Assembly (NCBI RefSeq): GCF_014205675.1
Contig: NZ_JACIIX010000006.1
Location: forward strand, 60,585 to 124,584
DNA: 64,000 bases
DNA from: Novispirillum itersonii
GTDB lineage: Bacteria; Pseudomonadota; Alphaproteobacteria; Rhodospirillales; Rhodospirillaceae
Direction: 5' to 3'
Below, piece by piece: positions 1 to 9,042 of this stretch. The notes under the pieces are model-generated. The model was not told the origin of the DNA. It saw nothing but the letters and a program-made list of their open reading frames with translations, and searched no databases. Each line of letters opens with the position of its first letter. The stretch's first letter is position 1. The position numbers were made by a program, and so were the translations under genes.

Positions 1-516
1 GTCGCCACTCTGGCCGATTGTGATCGCCTTGTAGACCATTGCCTTGGCGAGCTGTTCACGTAGGGCTGGTTCCGTGGCATCGCCGAAGCGGCGGATTACC
101 TCGTCATAGACGGCGATCTCCGCTTTGCTGTCGCCACTCTGGCCGATTGTGATCGCCTTGTAGACCATTGCCTTGGCGAGCTGTTCACGTAGGGCTGGTT
201 CCGTGGCATCGCCGAAGCGGCGGATTACCTCGTCATAGACGGCGATCTCCGCCTCGCTGTCGCCACTCTTGCCGAGGCGGACCGCCTTGTTGACCATGGC
301 CTTGGCGAGCGGTCCGCGCAGGGCTGGCTCCGGGGCGTTGGCAAAGCGGCGGATCACGTCGTTATAGAGATCGATCGCTGCTGTGCTGTCATCACTTTCG
401 CTGAGGCAGACCGCCTTGTTGACCATTGCCGTGGCAAGCAGTTCGCGCAGGGCTGTCTCCGGGGCGTCAGCAAAACGGCTGATCACCTCGTCATAGACGG
501 CGATTGATGCCGTGTT
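1..516 (-). repeat. 129-bp tandem repeats inside the TPR region
   Basis: Units begin at 1, 130, 259 and 388, exactly 129 bp (43 codons) apart, with a fifth diverged unit from 517. Units 1 and 2 differ at only two positions near their ends, whereas units 3 and 4 have diverged. The reading frame is kept throughout. This indicates very recent repeat duplication or gene conversion at the sensor end of the NTPase; the array may continue beyond the window. Confidence 0.95.
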
Positions 517-2043
517 CTCGCCACGCCGACCGAGGCGGGTTCCCTCATTGATCGCCACCATGGCCCAATAGCGTTGGACCTCAATGACGTCACTCTCCGG
601 CATCGCAAAAAAGTCGTGGAGGTCTGGCGCATCAGGGAAGTCCGTGCCGAGGCGGTCAAGAAAAACAGCGGTCCCGACGGGGGCAAGGTGCCATGCCGCC
701 TTGAGAACAGCCTGTAGGCGGGGGGACCACGCTTCCCGCATGGTTCCGGGCGGTGCAAGGTATTGCAGCACAAAGAACTCGCCGAGCAGGTCCGGCTGCA
801 AGGCGGGAAACAGGCTGCGGCGGCCCAGCGGACCGGCAATGTTTTGAATATCCGAACCGGTCATGGTCCGGTAACGCTCTTGCAGGCCCGGGTCTTGCAG
901 AGAGGGCAGTGGATCAGGGAAGTCCGGGGCCGTCAACGCCGGGGTGTTCAGCCAGTCAGCAAAGGCACCGCTGGTCAGGGTTGCCAGGCATAACAAGAGT
1001 TTGTCGGCCTCGGTGATGCCATTCGGGGTCCAGAAATGCGTCTCGTTCCGTTTCAGCACGTCCTTCAGCAGGGCGGCACGGTCCCAGCGCCGCGATGGTC
1101 CGGAACCGGCGAGGGCATCGCCGAGAAAGGCGGCAAAAAGGGGTCGGCAGTGCGGATCGATCTCTTTCAACTGACCGAGCAAATCCGTTCTGTCCTTGGC
1201 CTGCCCGTTGGACATTGTTGAGAGGATGGCCCACAACGCGTCTTCGTCTGGTCTGGTCAGGGCCAGCGGATCGGCATGGCGCGTCTGGTCCATAAGGTTC
1301 CGGCCGGGCGCGTCGGAGGCGTCGAAAGCCTGCCGCCAGAGTCCATCGGCATCGCGTTCCAGCAGCAGAAGCCGCACCGGGTGTGCTAAATCCTTCCGCA
1401 TGGCCAAAGTGCGGATCACCATGCCCAGATACTTCGGCCTTTCCCCGACATAATCGACCACGATCAGGGTGGGGCTTTCGGGCTGCCAGTGTTGCAGGGG
1501 ATCAACGCAGGCTGCAAGCTGGGCCGCATCGGTCTGTTTATGCGCTTCGTCCAGCAGCAGGAAGCCGCTGGTCCATGGCTGGCTGGCCGTTGCGGTTCGG
1601 GCTGTCCCGGTCTGCCTGCCTTGGCCGGGCCTGTCTTTTCCGCCCAGAAGCGCCCGCAGCCATGACAGGGCGGCGGGCCGCGCCGGGGGATGTTTTTTTG
1701 CCGTCGCGGCACGGCAGAATTCCAGGGCGAGGCGGCTTTTGCCGACGCCGCCCTGACCGGTCATCAGCCACCACCGGAAGGGGGCCGGTGACGTCAGGAA
1801 ATCCTGAAGCTGCTGCATCTCCGCGTCGCGCCCCAGAAACTCTGTGCGGCGGGCGGTGTATGTGAAGCGGTTGGCGTTGTCGTTCTTGGCTGCGGCTGTG
1901 TCGGCGGGAAGAAAGATCTGTAGGGGGAATGTCTTTGCCTGTAGGCCGCCGAGGTTAATGATCCCGGTGTTACCGCCGTTGACGACGACACTGCCCGCCG
2001 CATCCCGGAGCTTCATCGACCTGCCGGAGAACGGATTCCACAT
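1..2043 (-). CDS. STAND/NLR-like P-loop NTPase with C-terminal TPR repeats (3' end outside window)
   Basis: Read by hand on the minus strand: an open frame of 681 codons from ATG at 2043 to base 1 with no stop, so the protein is partial. Seen: an N-terminal G/N-rich motif (residues 13-31), Walker A GQGGVGKS at 96-103, LLLDEAH at 162-168, and LIVVDY at 193-198, the usual Walker B position of bacterial TPR-ATPases. A helical middle region follows, then 43-residue TPR-like repeats from about residue 490 to the edge, each with the core AxxxYDEVIRRF. STAND NTPases of this layout act as ligand-gated switches in defence and programmed death. The start overlaps the upstream stop (TAATG) and has no clear ribosome site, so translation is probably coupled to the small membrane protein. 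Defence function is inference; family assignment is strong. Confidence 0.85.
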   Translation of the reverse strand, partial: MWNPFSGRSMKLRDAAGSVVVNGGNTGIINLGGLQAKTFPLQIFLPADTAAAKNDNANRFTYTARRTEFLGRDAEMQQLQDFLTSPAPFRWWLMTGQGGVGKSRLALEFCRAATAKKHPPARPAALSWLRALLGGKDRPGQGRQTGTARTATASQPWTSGFLLLDEAHKQTDAAQLAACVDPLQHWQPESPTLIVVDYVGERPKYLGMVIRTLAMRKDLAHPVRLLLLERDADGLWRQAFDASDAPGRNLMDQTRHADPLALTRPDEDALWAILSTMSNGQAKDRTDLLGQLKEIDPHCRPLFAAFLGDALAGSGPSRRWDRAALLKDVLKRNETHFWTPNGITEADKLLLCLATLTSGAFADWLNTPALTAPDFPDPLPSLQDPGLQERYRTMTGSDIQNIAGPLGRRSLFPALQPDLLGEFFVLQYLAPPGTMREAWSPRLQAVLKAAWHLAPVGTAVFLDRLGTDFPDAPDLHDFFAMPESDVIEVQRYWAMVAINEGTRLGRRGENTASIAVYDEVISRFADAPETALRELLATAMVNKAVCLSESDDSTAAIDLYNDVIRRFANAPEPALRGPLAKAMVNKAVRLGKSGDSEAEIAVYDEVIRRFGDATEPALREQLAKAMVYKAITIGQSGDSKAEIAVYDEVIRRFGDATEPALREQLAKAMVYKAITIGQSGD

Positions 2044-2297
2044 TATTTGACGAGACTGACGAGAAGCTGTGCGCCAGAGAGGATGACGCCGATAAGGCCG
2101 GTCTTGTTGGGGCCTTTCTCCCCGGTACCGGATGCGGCAGGGGAGGAGGACTGCACCACAGGGCCAGAGGTATCGCCGTTGATGACAATGCTGCCCGAGA
2201 TATTCCGGGCTTTGATCGAATTTCCGCCCCGGCGGCCCCGGAACAGGGCGATAACCACCAGTGCCGCCCCGACCAGATAAAAGAAAGACCCGTCCAT
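2043..2297 (-). CDS. Small membrane protein, putative effector partner of the NLR-like NTPase
   Basis: An 84-residue protein. The ATG at 2297 is preferred over the GTG at 2360 because GAGGAG lies at the right distance upstream. Residues 5-19 form one hydrophobic membrane segment followed by the basic RGRRGG. Residues 31-49 form a G/N-rich motif, RNISGSIVINGDTSGPVVQ, resembling residues 13-31 of the downstream NTPase. A Ser/Gly/Pro linker and a second hydrophobic stretch (67-83) end the protein. The stop overlaps the next start by one base. Known bacterial NLR systems pair a motif-bearing NLR with a small motif-bearing effector next door; a membrane-acting toxin is inferred. No named family recognised. 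Confidence 0.75.
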   Translation of the reverse strand: MDGSFFYLVGAALVVIALFRGRRGGNSIKARNISGSIVINGDTSGPVVQSSSPAASGTGEKGPNKTGLIGVILSGAQLLVSLVK

Positions 2298-2559
2298 GTG
2301 ACTCCTCGGCGGTTCTCCGTTGCTTTGCGCAACTGTAGCACGGGAAAAGATCGGAATCACCTTGGGTTGTGGTTCTGGGGGAGGGGCCGCTCCGGGGCAT
2401 CGCCGCCCGGAACCGCCGGGGCTGATTCCAGATCTGATGCGATCCGGAGAAAATGACTCTCCTTAGGGTGGTTTTCTGGTAAAACGGAGAGAAGACACCC
2501 CGGGTTTGAACCGGGGGCAGTGTCCGGGTGCAATCTTTTTGCAAGGAATGGTCGATCCG

Positions 2560-2760
2560 ATGTCCCCTCTCAGCCTGTTCCAGACCCTTGCCGTCCGTCT
2601 GCTGGCGCTGTGCGTTCTCGCGCTGGTCGCGGTGGTGGTGATGGCGGTGGTGGTGCCGTCGGCCCTGATTCTGATTTTGCTGGCAACCGGTGCCGCGCTG
2701 GGCCTTGGGGTGCTGGCTGTGCTGTTCGGCAAGGGCACGATCACCATCAAGAGGGCGTAA
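2560..2760 (+). CDS. Small hydrophobic membrane protein, unknown
   Basis: A 66-residue protein if started at the ATG at 2560, which has AAGGA about 11 bases upstream; an in-frame ATG at 2548 and a longer frame from 2506 also exist. Nearly the whole protein is hydrophobic, with two likely membrane helices (about residues 5-25 and 28-48), ending in the polar tail GKGTITIKRA. A GC-rich hairpin (2494-2524) sits in the leader. No family recognised. It lies between the NTPase unit and a convergent LysR gene; no functional link can be shown. Confidence 0.5.
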   Translation: MSPLSLFQTLAVRLLALCVLALVAVVVMAVVVPSALILILLATGAALGLGVLAVLFGKGTITIKRA

Positions 2761-2786
2761 GGCCCTTTTCTCTCTGCTTTCCGCCC

Positions 2787-3707
2787 TCAGGGCAGGCTGT
2801 GGACCGGCAGCCCGTGATCCCAGTAGGGGTCCGGGCCGAACCGCGCCACCAGCCAGTCGATGAACACCCGCACCTTCGGTGCCAGTTCCCGCGTACTGGG
2901 GTACAGGGCCCACAGGGTCTGGGTTGAAACCAGCGGGTGATCGGGCAAAACCGGCACCAGTGCCCCGCTGCGCAGCTGGTCTGCGGCACACCACGTTGCC
3001 ATCAGGGCAATGCCCATTCCGGCGCAGGCGCTTTGCTGCACCGCCTCGCCATCGTTGATGCGCAGGACCGGGGTTATGCAGCGGGCGTGTTCTGCCCCGT
3101 CAGCATCCCGGAAAGTCCAGCGGTCGAGGGTGCCGACCACCAGACAGGCGTGGTGATCAAGGTCGTCGGGCGTTTCCGGTGTTCCATGGCGGGCCAGATA
3201 GTCCGGGGAGGCCACCAGAACCCGGCGGTCCGGAGCCAGCCGCCGCGCCACAAACGACGAGTCCTTCAGGTCAGCGTAGCGCACCGCCACATCGAAGGCC
3301 CCTTCCACCAGATCAACCATGCTGTCGGAGATCCGCAGATCCAGCCGCAGGTCTGGATAGCGGGCGGTGAATTCCGGCAGGCCCGGCACGATGTGCAGAC
3401 GGGCGAAGGAGGAGGGGGCGGCAATCCGCAGGGTGCCCCGGGGCGTCGCCTGTGCCCCGCCCAGTGCGGCCCGGGCGGCGGCGGCGGCCTCCAGCAGGTT
3501 TTCCGCATGGGGCAGAAAGGTCCGTCCGTCCTCGGTCAGGGCAGCCTGCCGGGTGGTGCGGTGCAGCAGGCGGGCCCCGAGACACTTTTCGAAGGCAGCA
3601 AGGCGCGCACTGGCCCCGGCCGGGGTCAGGCCAAGATCGCGGGCGGCGGCGCTGATACCGCCGAGGCGTGCGATCCGGATAAACAGGGTGAGATCGTCAA
3701 GATCCAT
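2787..3707 (-). CDS. LysR family transcriptional regulator
   Basis: A 306-residue protein from ATG 3707, chosen because GGAGAAGG lies just upstream and because LysR proteins begin directly with the helix MDLDDLTLF; the frame opens 22 codons earlier. The winged HTH occupies residues 1-60 (AARDLGLTPAGASARLAAFE) and the periplasmic-binding-like effector domain about 88-295. Divergent from the quinone oxidoreductase at 3941 with a LysR-type site between them, so it probably controls that gene and itself. The effector is unknown. Confidence 0.92.
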   Translation of the reverse strand: MDLDDLTLFIRIARLGGISAAARDLGLTPAGASARLAAFEKCLGARLLHRTTRQAALTEDGRTFLPHAENLLEAAAAARAALGGAQATPRGTLRIAAPSSFARLHIVPGLPEFTARYPDLRLDLRISDSMVDLVEGAFDVAVRYADLKDSSFVARRLAPDRRVLVASPDYLARHGTPETPDDLDHHACLVVGTLDRWTFRDADGAEHARCITPVLRINDGEAVQQSACAGMGIALMATWCAADQLRSGALVPVLPDHPLVSTQTLWALYPSTRELAPKVRVFIDWLVARFGPDPYWDHGLPVHSLP

Positions 3708-3777
3708 GGTGGCCTTCTCCAGCCGGTGGGCAGATCTGGGCCCGGGGATAACGGTGGCCGGTTTCATCTTCAAGAAA

Positions 3778-3798
3778 ATATTGAAACTGATTGAATAT
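3778..3798. promoter_or_regulatory. LysR-type T-N11-A operator
   Basis: ATATT-N11-AATAT lies in the 233-bp divergent gap between the LysR gene and the oxidoreductase. It fits the T-N11-A consensus with an inverted repeat on both sides. Probable recognition site of the adjacent LysR protein; not otherwise testable here. Confidence 0.55.
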
Positions 3799-3940
3799 CT
3801 CCATGGCTACACGGCTGTCTGTTTGAAGGTCAAGGTGACGTCAGCGGAGCAGCCCCCGGCGGGGGCCTCCCGGTTCACTCCCCACCGGAGCCGCCTGCCT
3901 GACTGTGCAGGGCCGTTCCGGGAGACAGAAAGACACAGAC

Positions 3941-4948
3941 ATGACCATGACTATGAAGGCGATTGTGCTGACCCGTTTTGGCGGGGCCGAGGCGTTTGAC
4001 CTCCGCGATGTGCCGGTTCCGGCCGTCGGAGCCCGGCAGGTGCGGGTGCGGGTCCATGCCACCGCCATCAACCCGCTGGATTACCAGATCCGCCGGGGGG
4101 ATTATCCGGCCTATGTGCCGCTGCCCGCCATCATCGGCCACGATATTTCCGGCGTGGTGGAGGAGGTGGGATCCGACGTCAGTGAATTCCGCCCCGGGGA
4201 TGAGGTCTACTATACCCCGAAGATCTTCGGCGGTGCCGGATCCTACGCCGAGCAGCACGTGGCTGACGTAGAGCTGGTCGGCCGCAAGCCGCGTAACCTC
4301 AGCCATCTGGAGGCCGCCAGTCTGACATTGGTCGGTGGAACGGTGTGGGAGGCCTTTGTCTCCCGTGCCCGGCTGGCGGTGGGGGAAACCATCCTGATCC
4401 ACGGCGGAGCGGGCGGTGTCGGCACCATCGCCATTCAGGTGGCAAAGGCGATCGGGGCCCGGGTGATCACCACCGCCCGTGCGGTGGATCATGACTTTGT
4501 CCGCTCCCTCGGGGCGGATGAGGCGATTGATTTTGTGACGGAGGATTACGTTACGGCGGTGGCGGCGCTGACCGGCAATCAGGGTGTTGACGTGGTGTTT
4601 GACACCATCGGCGGCGATACACTGACCCGCAGCCCGCTGGTGCTGGCCGATTTCGGGCGGGTGGTCAGTCTTGTCGATATTCCGCAGCCGCAGAATCTGG
4701 TGGAGGCGTGGGGCCGCAATGCCGCCTACCACTTTGTTTTCACCCGCCAGAACCGGGGCAAGCTGGATGCGCTGACCACCCTTGTTGAGCGCGGTCTGGT
4801 CAGGCCGGTGATCGGGGCGACCCTGCCGCTGGCCCGGATGGGGGACGCCCACACCCTGCTGGAAACGGGCGGGCCCCGCGGGTTGCGCGGGAAGGTGACG
4901 ATTGATGTGGTGGGGCAGAGCGTATTCCTGCCGGTCCCCGTCGTCTGA
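3941..4948 (+). CDS. NADPH:quinone oxidoreductase-like MDR family enzyme
   Basis: A 335-residue medium-chain dehydrogenase/reductase. The GroES-like N-domain carries GHDISG at 67-72; the Rossmann NAD(P) site is GGAGGVG at 155-161. The structural zinc-cysteine set of zinc alcohol dehydrogenases is absent, which places it with zinc-independent quinone or enone reductases. The start at ATG 3941 ([10 protein letters not shown]) matches the usual family beginning; 3905 would add 12 residues. It is transcribed away from the LysR gene, a common arrangement for electrophile or quinone detoxification. The exact substrate cannot be read from sequence. Confidence 0.88.
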   Translation: MTMTMKAIVLTRFGGAEAFDLRDVPVPAVGARQVRVRVHATAINPLDYQIRRGDYPAYVPLPAIIGHDISGVVEEVGSDVSEFRPGDEVYYTPKIFGGAGSYAEQHVADVELVGRKPRNLSHLEAASLTLVGGTVWEAFVSRARLAVGETILIHGGAGGVGTIAIQVAKAIGARVITTARAVDHDFVRSLGADEAIDFVTEDYVTAVAALTGNQGVDVVFDTIGGDTLTRSPLVLADFGRVVSLVDIPQPQNLVEAWGRNAAYHFVFTRQNRGKLDALTTLVERGLVRPVIGATLPLARMGDAHTLLETGGPRGLRGKVTIDVVGQSVFLPVPVV

Positions 4949-5023
4949 GCCGTCTTCGGAGTGCCGGAGTACCGCCTGATGGCAGGTCCTCCGGCCTTTT
5001 CTGTCTGTATCGGAGGAAATCCG

Positions 5024-5143
5024 ATGGTTACTGAACGTGCTCTTTTCCGCCTGCGGCATGGTCAGGGGCTGGCTCTGGAGGCTGCTTTTACCGCTGTTGC
5101 GCCGTTGTTGGCCGGGCACTGGGGTCTCTCCGTCATCGCCTGA
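5024..5143 (+). CDS. Possible 39-residue small protein
   Basis: A short frame (MVTERALFRLRHGQ...) whose only support is a strong ribosome site, GGAGG, seven bases before the ATG, just downstream of an imperfect hairpin with a TTTT tail (about 4965-5000). Composition is unremarkable and no family is recognised. The rest of 4949-5566 shows no gene; base composition falls steadily towards the AT-rich acyltransferase. Confidence 0.3.
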   Translation: MVTERALFRLRHGQGLALEAAFTAVAPLLAGHWGLSVIA

Positions 5144-5566
5144 TAACGGCATTGGATCAGCCGGGCTGTTCCGTTCCGTCTGTGCAGTGGCAAACGCTGG
5201 CCCTTCATGGTGCGGTATTTGAGCCCGGTGTCGCCCATGTCGGGTTCATGGCGGCACCGGGATCCACCTGCCGGGAAAACGCCCCATGCTTCCGGGATGG
5301 GCTGACTCCAGAGTGTTAAAGACGCAGAAAAAAGGGGAATGGATTGATGCATTGGTGGGAGGCGCGGGTAAACAGATCAAGGCGTAGAAACGGCGCGTTG
5401 CGGCGTTGAAGGAGGACCGTTGCTTGTTTTCGTTCCTCAAGTGTGTCTTTGTCGGTGATAATGGTTCGCGATGGCTCGGGCATTCCTGTCTCTGGCGCTG
5501 ATCTGTGTCATGCTGTATCGGTTGGGAATATAGAAGAAAAATATAGATAGTTTTTGGATAAAATAT

Positions 5567-7570
5567 ATGGAATACAGGCGAGAAATAGATGGGCTTCGGG
5601 CCTTAGCGGTTATACCCGTCATACTGTTTCATGCTGGGTTTGAAACGTTCAGGGGGGGGTTCGTTGGTGTCGATGTTTTTTTTGTCATCAGCGGTTATTT
5701 AATTTCATCCATAATTCTAAAAGAAATTGAGGATAAAAATTTCTCTTTAATAAAATTTTATGAAAGGCGGATCAGGCGCATATTTCCAGCATTATTCTTC
5801 GTAATGATGGTTTCTTTGCCATTCTCTTGGTTTTGGCTTTTGCCAAGAGATATGAAGGACTTTTCACAAAGCTTAGTATCTATATATTTATTCTTATCAA
5901 ATATTCTATTTTTGAGGGAAAATGACTATTTCAGCGTAGCATCTGAATTAAAGCCCTTCGTTCACACGTGGAGTTTGTCTGTAGAAGAGCAGTTTTATTT
6001 AATATTTCCTATATCTATGATCTTTTTATTGAAGCTTGGCCGGCGCTGGGCCGTGGTCGCGCTGGGGGTTGTGCTCATATATAGTTTTTATTTGTCTCAG
6101 AGAGATTCATACGCTTGGTCCAAGGCTGCTTTTTTTCTATTGCAGTCCCGTATTTGGGAGCTGCTTGTTGGCGTCTTCGCTGCATTTTATTTATCAAATT
6201 CGCCGCGAGGACTTTCAGGGAAAGTCCTGGGAGACTTGGGTGGCTGGCTCGGTTTCGCCTTAATTCTCTACGCGGTCTTCTCTTATAGTAAAGCAACGCC
6301 GTTTCCAGGGGCCAATGCGCTTGCTCCGGTGTTCGGCGCTCTCCTTATTATATTATTTGCTTCAAATGAAAATAGTGTTGGTAAATTCATAGGTAATAAA
6401 GCATTCGTTCGGATTGGCTTGATAAGCTACAGTGCATATTTGTGGCATCAGCCGCTTTTTGCATTTGCCAGACATCGGATCTTGAACGATCCGGGGCGGG
6501 ATGTTTTTATTTTATTATCTATTGTGGCCTTTGTAATGGCTTATTTTAGTTGGAGATTCATTGAAGTTCCATTTCGGAATGCCGCCTTTTTGAAAAGAAG
6601 GGGGATTTTTATATTATTTTTTTCTATTTCTTTTGTTTTTATCTGTATTGGCCTGTGTGGCCATATTTCGGGCGGGTATAAGTTCCGGTTCAGTAAGGAA
6701 TTCGACCAATTTTTTCTGGCGCAAAAAGATAAAAATCCTCGGCAGGCGCAATGTCATTATTCTGGGGGGGAGGCTCCCTCGCCTGAAAACTATTGCGTTC
6801 TGGGAAATGGAAAATTAAAGGGCCTGTTATTAGGGGACTCTCACGCCGATGCGTTAGCCTTTTCGCTTTCTCAGGCCCTTTCTGAGAATGGCCTTTCTCT
6901 CCGGTCGATCACGTACAACGGATGCCCTCCTGTTGAGGACGTTTACAGATTCGACCTTAGAAAAGTTCATAAGTGTTACGAGTTAAATAAGAAGTCTTTT
7001 GACTATGCTTTGCGGAGTGATGACGTCGAATATGTTGTTCTTCTCGGCCGGTGGTCTATTTATATGGAAGGGACATATTTTGATAATCGGGAAGGGGGTT
7101 TTGAGTCTTCCAATCGTATATCTTTAGATGTTGTTGAGAACGGTATTAAGGAAAATAATAATAATCCCTTAAGGATGGAAAAGCTTACACGCCAGTATAA
7201 GAGGTCTGTCCAGCGCTTACTTGAGGGCGGGAAGAAAGTCATCTTGGTCTATCCGGTCCCGGAGGTTGGTTTTGATGTGCCGAGGCAATTGGCGAGACTT
7301 AAAATGTTTGGAGAAAAAGACGAAATTACAACAAGTTATGACGTTTTCATGGATCGGAACCGGCAGGTTCTTGAGGCATTTGACTCGATTCCGGACAATG
7401 AAAATTTAATGCGGGTACGGCCGGATCATATTTTCTGTAATGCCGTAAAAGGGGGAAGGTGTGTAACCGCGAAGGGCTCTGACATCTTCTATTACGATGA
7501 TGATCATCTGTCGAACACTGGGGCCAGACTGGTTGCGGAGGACGTTATTAAAGCTATGAAAAATCGTTAA
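5567..7570 (+). CDS. Membrane O-acyltransferase with C-terminal SGNH domain (OafA/YrhL type)
   Basis: A 667-residue fused enzyme. Residues 5-345 are an acyltransferase-3 membrane domain of about ten helices with the conserved IDGLRALAV and VGVDVFFVISGYL. Residues 400-665 are an SGNH hydrolase-like domain with GDSH at 423-426 and the catalytic D644-x-x-H647. Such fusions move acetyl groups across the inner membrane onto O-antigen or other surface polysaccharides. Full length for the family. It is visibly AT-rich with many ATA, TTA and AGA codons, unlike all neighbours, and stands alone without polysaccharide genes, which suggests horizontal acquisition. Confidence 0.93.
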   Translation: MEYRREIDGLRALAVIPVILFHAGFETFRGGFVGVDVFFVISGYLISSIILKEIEDKNFSLIKFYERRIRRIFPALFFVMMVSLPFSWFWLLPRDMKDFSQSLVSIYLFLSNILFLRENDYFSVASELKPFVHTWSLSVEEQFYLIFPISMIFLLKLGRRWAVVALGVVLIYSFYLSQRDSYAWSKAAFFLLQSRIWELLVGVFAAFYLSNSPRGLSGKVLGDLGGWLGFALILYAVFSYSKATPFPGANALAPVFGALLIILFASNENSVGKFIGNKAFVRIGLISYSAYLWHQPLFAFARHRILNDPGRDVFILLSIVAFVMAYFSWRFIEVPFRNAAFLKRRGIFILFFSISFVFICIGLCGHISGGYKFRFSKEFDQFFLAQKDKNPRQAQCHYSGGEAPSPENYCVLGNGKLKGLLLGDSHADALAFSLSQALSENGLSLRSITYNGCPPVEDVYRFDLRKVHKCYELNKKSFDYALRSDDVEYVVLLGRWSIYMEGTYFDNREGGFESSNRISLDVVENGIKENNNNPLRMEKLTRQYKRSVQRLLEGGKKVILVYPVPEVGFDVPRQLARLKMFGEKDEITTSYDVFMDRNRQVLEAFDSIPDNENLMRVRPDHIFCNAVKGGRCVTAKGSDIFYYDDDHLSNTGARLVAEDVIKAMKNR

Positions 7571-7731
7571 ATCACATTTGAAATTCGACGTCTCCGGACG
7601 CTGAGATTTCTCTGATCCCGGAGGGTGGCAGGCCATTCTTTCAGCCTTTTGGCCGTTACCCCGGTGCTGCCTGCGCCATCGCTATCCGGGTGCAGGCATC
7701 ACAGGGACGCAGGATTGCTCTCTGGCCGGGA

Positions 7732-8373
7732 TCAGTCAGGGGGCAGATCAACATCATAGGAGACCGTCAGCACCCCTTTTTTCAGGCTGATCCGGGTCAG
7801 GCGGATGGGGCCGATGACGGACAGCTCCGTCACATGGGTGCCGCCGCACAGTGTGGCAGGCAGCAGGCCGAAGCCGACCTGCCGTCCGTCCGGCCCCGGG
7901 GTGATCACCCGCTGGTGGCCACCCCCAATCAGGGCATTGGTGGCGGCGGTCAGTGCCGCGGTATCCGGTACCGGGGTCAGGGGAGGGGCCTCGAACACCA
8001 CGCGGCCCTCGCCCGGCCAGTGGTGGGCCTTCACTGCCCGCCAGCCGGACGGGGCCGCAGCGGCGGCCAGCACATGCCCGGCGGAATGCAGGCGGCTGTG
8101 CAGCAGGCGCGGGGCGGCTTCCACCCGCAGGGTCACCGGACCGGGGGCAACCGGGCCATCGGTGATATGGCGCAGGGTGTCGCCCTCGCTGAGGACTTTC
8201 AGCACCCGCACCCCACCCAGAACCCCGGTATCAGACGGTTGGCCCCCGCCCTGGGGGTGGAACAGGCTGCGGTCCAGCACCACGGCATAGATGCCGTCCC
8301 CGGCATCGGTGCAGGACAGGACTGTGGCGGTGGTCTCCAGCGCATCGCTGAAAAAATACAGGCGTTCCGTCAT
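7732..8373 (-). CDS. Alanyl-tRNA editing protein, AlaX family
   Basis: A 213-residue stand-alone editing domain related to the C-terminal part of AlaRS. It carries the metal-binding histidines H92-x3-H96 (also H100) and the CGGTH motif at C176-H180. These enzymes hydrolyse Ser- or Gly-tRNA(Ala) in trans. The N-terminal LFHPQGGGQPSDTG is typical. It lies 108 bp downstream of the ClbS-like gene on the same strand. Confidence 0.9.
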   Translation of the reverse strand: MTERLYFFSDALETTATVLSCTDAGDGIYAVVLDRSLFHPQGGGQPSDTGVLGGVRVLKVLSEGDTLRHITDGPVAPGPVTLRVEAAPRLLHSRLHSAGHVLAAAAAPSGWRAVKAHHWPGEGRVVFEAPPLTPVPDTAALTAATNALIGGGHQRVITPGPDGRQVGFGLLPATLCGGTHVTELSVIGPIRLTRISLKKGVLTVSYDVDLPPD

Positions 8374-8481
8374 TCCGGGGATCCATCAGAAAAAGGAGTT
8401 TCCGGGGGGATCGTGCCGGGATCGGACTGGCCTGCCTTGTAAAATAGTGACGGAAAAAGCCGGGCGAGGCCTTGCCGCCGC

Positions 8482-8994
8482 TCAGGTGCCGCTGTTGGCA
8501 GTCCGCCATTTCCGCAGCCGCCCGCGCGCATTGGCATAGGGTGAGGCCGTATTGAGCTGGATCATCCGGCCCATCGTCCATTTCCCGTACCACGGGCGGC
8601 CATAGAGGGTGTCGTTATCCCGGGCTTCGACCAAGGCTACGATCCGGGTTTTTGCTGTGATCAGGCGGTCGAGGCGTTCCGGATAGGAAAGCTCCTGAGA
8701 GTCGGAATAGAATTTCCGGGCGAGGCGACCCAGTTCGTTCCAGCGGAATCCGGTTGCCGGAAAGTCGATGGGCTGACCGGCGGCGTCGCGGTCCAGCCAG
8801 TTGAGGACCAGCTCATTCCAGCCGATCAGATAGGCGGCAAGGTCGGCAACGCTCATCCGCGTGCCCTTGGCGTGCCCTTCGAGGGTCCGGTCCATGGCCT
8901 GCGCGGGCGGAACGGCGTGGAAGTCCCGGATCACCTTGCCGAATTCGGTATCGATGGCGGTCAGCAGAGCGTCTTTACTGGCGGGAACAGCCAT
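8482..8994 (-). CDS. ClbS/DfsB family four-helix protein
   Basis: A 170-residue soluble protein starting MAVPASKDALL, with an AAGAAGGA ribosome site about 10 bases upstream. The pattern of an N-terminal helix, then MSVADLAAYLIGWNELVLNW, then PWYGKWTMGRMIQLNTASPYANARGRLRKW is that of the ClbS/DfsB (DUF1706) family. Family member ClbS is a cyclopropane hydrolase protecting against colibactin, but most homologues have no known substrate. No colibactin-like pathway is nearby, so no specific role is claimed. Confidence 0.85.
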   Translation of the reverse strand: MAVPASKDALLTAIDTEFGKVIRDFHAVPPAQAMDRTLEGHAKGTRMSVADLAAYLIGWNELVLNWLDRDAAGQPIDFPATGFRWNELGRLARKFYSDSQELSYPERLDRLITAKTRIVALVEARDNDTLYGRPWYGKWTMGRMIQLNTASPYANARGRLRKWRTANSGT

Positions 8995-9042
8995 AGCTGT
9001 CTGGTCCTTCTTCTGTGCAGGCTCCGTAGCGGGGGAGCCGCC

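Noticed and set aside
1-516. Possible CRISPR array
   Set aside because: Repeats are 129 bp, contiguous without spacers and in frame; they are TPR-coding.
4961-5143. 60-codon frame beginning with GTG
   Set aside because: No ribosome site at the GTG and it overlaps a probable terminator; only the shorter ATG start at 5024 has support.
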